A DNA stretch of 48,540 bases from Caulobacteraceae bacterium (GTDB lineage Bacteria > Pseudomonadota > Alphaproteobacteria > Caulobacterales > Caulobacteraceae), in assembly GCA_019247715.1 (NCBI GenBank), contig JAFBAO010000060.1, positions 1 to 48,540 of the forward strand, read 5' to 3'. The notes under the pieces are model-generated. The model worked only from the letters and a program-made list of their open reading frames with translations, did not search any database and was not told the DNA's origin. A program made the position numbers and the translations under genes. Of this stretch, positions 46,425 to 48,540 are shown in pieces (the stretch's first letter is position 1; each line of letters opens with the position of its first letter).

Positions 46425-46856
46425 ATGTCGGCGGAAAACGCGGCGCGACAGCTCTGGATGCGACTGGGCTCCGAGGCGGCGCCGGCCGTGGCGCTGTGCC
46501 TGGAGGACTGCAAGCGCCTGGGCCTTGGGTGGGCCCTGCGCTTTTGGACGGACGTGGCGCGCCGCCTGCAGGCCATCGGACGCGACCAGGAAGGCTCCCC
46601 GGGCGGCCGGGAGGTCGATCCGGCGGCCTCCAGCCGCATCTGGCTCTGCATGCAGCGGGTCGAGCGCTACCGGCATCGCGCCTTGCAGGCGGAGAACCTG
46701 GCGGCCCGCTCGCCTGCCCAGCGCGCAGAGCTGCTGGAGGTCGCCGCGGAATGGCTCGACCTGGCCAAGCAGGCCGAGCGGGTGGCGAGGCAGGCCGAGA
46801 CCGTAGGCGAGGCGCACCGGCACGCGGCGCGGCTGCGGGAGAAGGCCAAGGCCTAG
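46425..46856 (+). CDS. Hypothetical helical protein with a YRHRA motif
   Basis: 143 residues, mostly helical, no signal peptide. N-terminal part: MSAENAARQLWMRLGSEAAP, then LCLEDCKRLGLGWALRF. C-terminal part: RIWLCMQRVERYRHRALQAE, PAQRAELLEVAAEWLDLAKQ, ending with a charged coiled segment. The R-Y-R-H-R-A ... A-x-W-L-x-L-A pattern also ends the PAS protein at 40.9 kb. The first part loosely recalls phasin-like proteins. The stop codon TAG lies in a CTAG that begins a half copy of the palindromic element. Function unknown. Confidence 0.72.
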   Translation: MSAENAARQLWMRLGSEAAPAVALCLEDCKRLGLGWALRFWTDVARRLQAIGRDQEGSPGGREVDPAASSRIWLCMQRVERYRHRALQAENLAARSPAQRAELLEVAAEWLDLAKQAERVARQAETVGEAHRHAARLREKAKA

Positions 46857-46877
46857 AGTCAAGAGTCCGAAGTTCGA
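46853..46877. repeat. Half copy of CTAG-bounded palindromic element, with adjacent RAYT-like motif
   Basis: CTAGAGTCAAGAGTCCGAAG then TTCGA matches one arm of the elements at 27.5 and 39.7 kb. It supplies the TAG stop of the preceding gene. It is followed by a partial and then a full GAATGCGGGGAC motif (46876 and 46889). Confidence 0.65.
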
Positions 46878-47022
46878 ATGCGGGGACCGAATGCGGGGAC
46901 AGGAGCAATATTCCCTCGGCGTCCCGGCCGGCGTCGAATCGCATTGAGGGCCTCTTAACCCGGATGCCCCATCCGCTGCCTGGCGTGGCATGATAGGAGC
47001 CCCGCCAGCTGGAGCCGCCCAG

Positions 47023-47247
47023 ATGACTGCCTACGCCCGCCGGCGCGCGCCCGGCCGATTGCCGCTGATCGTCGTCGCCGCGGTCCTGATGTCCGTGTCG
47101 GCAGGCGGCGCGGCCTGCGCGCGCCACGTCCGCCCGTTCATGGTCCTGGGGCACGGCCTGCATCGCCTGGGCTACGGGCTCGGCCATGGTCTGCGCCATC
47201 TGGGCCAGCGCATGCACCACGCCGGCCATCACCACCACCGGCGCTGA
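47023..47247 (+). CDS. Small exported His-rich protein
   Basis: About 74 residues: Arg-rich start, signal-like hydrophobic segment (LPLIVVAAVLMSVSAGGAAC; cleavage near GAA-C/CARH), then a short tail with repeated Gly-His and ending GHHHHRR, with ~11 His in the last 35 residues (LGHGLHRLGYGLGHGLRHLG). The tail may bind metal. I use the inner ATG with GGAG upstream; a longer version starts at 46990. Family not recognised. It lies between two catabolic genes. Confidence 0.6.
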   Translation: MTAYARRRAPGRLPLIVVAAVLMSVSAGGAACARHVRPFMVLGHGLHRLGYGLGHGLRHLGQRMHHAGHHHHRR

Positions 47248-47308
47248 GCGGAGGCGGCGATACGGGGCGCCGAGCGCTCTCGTAAGGGGTTACGCGGCCG
47301 GCTCCCCC

Positions 47309-48136
47309 TCAGACATCCAGCCCCATGGCCCTGCGGTTGCGGGCGGATTTGGCGCGGGCGCCGGTGAGGTCGTCGGAGGAGGCGCTGGAGCCGCCGTCCA
47401 CCGGCAAGGTGACTCCGGTGACGTGGCTGGCGAGGTCGGAGGCCAGGAACAGCACCGCCTTGGCGATGTCCTGCGTGGCCGCGGCGTGGCCGAGCGGCGC
47501 GCGGGCCCCGTAGGCGGCGGCCCCCGGGCGGGCGGCGATGCGCGGCGTCAGGGTGAGGCCGGGGGCCACGGCGTTGATCCGCACCCCGTATTCGCCGAGC
47601 TCGCCGGCGAGGCTGCGCACAAGGTGGATCAGTCCGGCCTTGGCGGCCCCGTAGGCCGGGGCGAAGGGCATGGAGGAGAAGCCCACCGCGCCGGCGGTGC
47701 CGAGGCCCACGATCACGCCCGCCGTCTTGCGCCGCACGAACGACCTCGCCGCCGCCTGGCACATGAAGAAGAAATAGCGGAGGTTGCGGGCGTGCTCGGC
47801 GTCCCAGGTCTTAGGCGTCATCTCCAGCACCCCGCCGAACCCGGCCGCGCCCACGATGCAGACCATCACGTCGAGGCCGCCCAGCGCCTCCAGCGTTTCG
47901 GCGACGATCCGCTCGGGGGCCGCGTCGTCCAGCACGTCGGCCACGATCGCCGCGGCCGGGCGCCCCAGGGCGCGGACCGCCGCGGCCACCTTCTCGGCCC
48001 GCTCGGCCTCCAGGTCGACCACCGCGACGGCGCAGCCCACCCGCGCGAGAAGGAGCGCCGTCGCCTCTCCGATGCCCTGGCCGCCGCCCACGACGAGGGC
48101 CGTCTTGCCGGCCAGTCTGAAGAGATCGGTGTCCAT
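47309..48136 (-). CDS. Short-chain dehydrogenase/reductase
   Basis: 275-residue classical SDR. TGxxxGIG-type cofactor site reads ALVVGGGQGIGEATALLLAR, Asp selecting NAD in VVDLEAE, catalytic Tyr and Lys in YGAAKAGLIHLVRSLA, and the following NAVAPGLTLTPRI. The usual NNAG segment is changed (CIVGAAGFGG), and the catalytic Ser region is GTAGAVGFSSMPF. It is probably a hydroxyacyl or secondary-alcohol dehydrogenase. It diverges from the next phosphotransferase, with a shared 200-base promoter region. The C-terminal ~25 residues extend beyond the usual end. Confidence 0.9.
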   Translation of the reverse strand: MDTDLFRLAGKTALVVGGGQGIGEATALLLARVGCAVAVVDLEAERAEKVAAAVRALGRPAAAIVADVLDDAAPERIVAETLEALGGLDVMVCIVGAAGFGGVLEMTPKTWDAEHARNLRYFFFMCQAAARSFVRRKTAGVIVGLGTAGAVGFSSMPFAPAYGAAKAGLIHLVRSLAGELGEYGVRINAVAPGLTLTPRIAARPGAAAYGARAPLGHAAATQDIAKAVLFLASDLASHVTGVTLPVDGGSSASSDDLTGARAKSARNRRAMGLDV

Positions 48137-48336
48137 CTCGCCTCGCCCTTGTCTGCGTCCGCGCCAGACTGTCAGCGACGCTCGCGCCGATCCAGGGTCC
48201 TTCCGCGATTTCGCCTTTCCGCGCCCGCCGGCGGACGAGAGACGCGGGCGGGGGTTCAAGCGGCGGCGCGGGATTGTTAGTGTCTGCTATCAAACCGCGG
48301 CGCGGCCTCGCGCCCGAGAACCCGCAGGGAGGTGAA

Positions 48337-48540
48337 ATGCAAGAAGTCCCAACGTCGATCGAGGAGGTCACCCCGGAGTGGCTGACCTACGCCCTCTCGA
48401 CCACCACGCCGGACCTCCAGGTGGATTCCGCCCAGGTGGTCGACACCGTCCACGGCGCCTGCACCAAGGTGCGGCTGGGCGTGCGCGCCAACCGCAACGA
48501 CTTCCCCTCCACGGTGATGATGAAGATCGGCCTGGAGCCC
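48337..48540 (+). CDS. Phosphotransferase, N-terminal part (runs off the window)
   Basis: 68 residues are visible, beginning MQEVPTSIEEVTPEWLTYAL and including VHGACTKVRLGV then MMKIGLEP. The opening 'P-x-x-x-x-E-V-T-P-E-W-L' and the strand before the Lys (V-M-M-K) are like the ecdysteroid-kinase/DUF1679 branch of the aminoglycoside phosphotransferase superfamily. A good GGGAGGTGAA precedes the ATG. The catalytic HGD motif lies outside the window. Next to an SDR and 3 kb from a different phosphotransferase plus acyl-CoA dehydrogenase, so it probably belongs to the same catabolic region. Confidence 0.75.
   Translation, partial: MQEVPTSIEEVTPEWLTYALSTTTPDLQVDSAQVVDTVHGACTKVRLGVRANRNDFPSTVMMKIGLEP

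Overview
The window is about 48.5 kb of very GC-rich DNA with strong G/C third-position bias. Short convergent or divergent gene sets are separated by dense palindromic intergenic repeats. Gene content (CHASE2-SpoIIE phosphatase, a Lys/Ala/Arg-rich histone H1-like protein, an ACAD10-type phosphotransferase with an acyl-CoA dehydrogenase, two LLM oxidoreductases, a methanethiol methyltransferase candidate, Tat-exported MsrB) fits an alphaproteobacterium, most likely Caulobacterales (Phenylobacterium-like). That placement is inferred from composition and family content, not from a marker gene. No rRNA, tRNA, CRISPR array, intact insertion sequence or prophage was recognised.

Layout. 0-2.4 kb: 3' end of a phosphoketolase, a histidine phosphatase, and a CYTH-domain gene broken by a one-base frameshift. 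2.4-6.2 kb, minus strand: STAS protein, MBL-fold protein, GIY-YIG protein and CHASE2/SpoIIE phosphatase, probably one partner-switching signalling module. 6.2-9.9 kb: flavodoxin-fold oxidoreductase, aldo/keto reductase and LLM oxidoreductase, embedded in large repeat clusters. 10-11.2 kb: an orphan tandem ubiquitin-like (multiubiquitin) protein, three 60-bp direct repeats carrying DnaA-box-like sequences, and a small Cys/His protein. 11.4-13.7 kb: thiol/peroxide-stress block (OhrR-type MarR regulator, a clear OhrR-like operator, an exported DUF5666-like protein, exported MsrB, OsmC). 13.7-17.5 kb: glycerate kinase, GNAT, MddA-like methyltransferase, second LLM protein. 17.6-26 kb: two NRAMP-related paralogues around a histone H1-like gene, an SRPBCC protein and an OprB-like porin; then a GT87 membrane glycosyltransferase and a CorA pseudogene with two in-frame stops. 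26-33 kb: RcnB-like protein, F420/NADP-reductase-like protein, GNAT, COG4705 membrane protein, Rieske oxygenase alpha subunit, SnoaL-like protein, MDR oxidoreductase. 33.1-39.7 kb: a block of unrecognised exported proteins centred on one of about 1,246 residues. 39.7-48.5 kb: dienelactone-hydrolase-like protein, PAS protein, L,D-transpeptidase-like protein, then a catabolic set (acyl-CoA dehydrogenase, phosphotransferase, VOC, SDR, and the start of a second phosphotransferase).

The strongest candidates for something undescribed are: (i) the STAS/MBL/SpoIIE module, whose MBL protein has Asn in place of one metal-binding His; (ii) the orphan multiubiquitin gene beside the DnaA-box-like repeats; (iii) an OhrR-like operator driving an exported DUF5666 + MsrB pair; (iv) a CTAG-bounded palindromic element whose end doubles as the stop codon of two genes; and (v) the exported-protein block. 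Several genes are broken by single-base changes or lack a canonical start (CYTH, CorA, a small exported protein, the porin, the flavodoxin-fold oxidoreductase). This may be real decay next to repeats, or residual assembly error; read-level data would decide.
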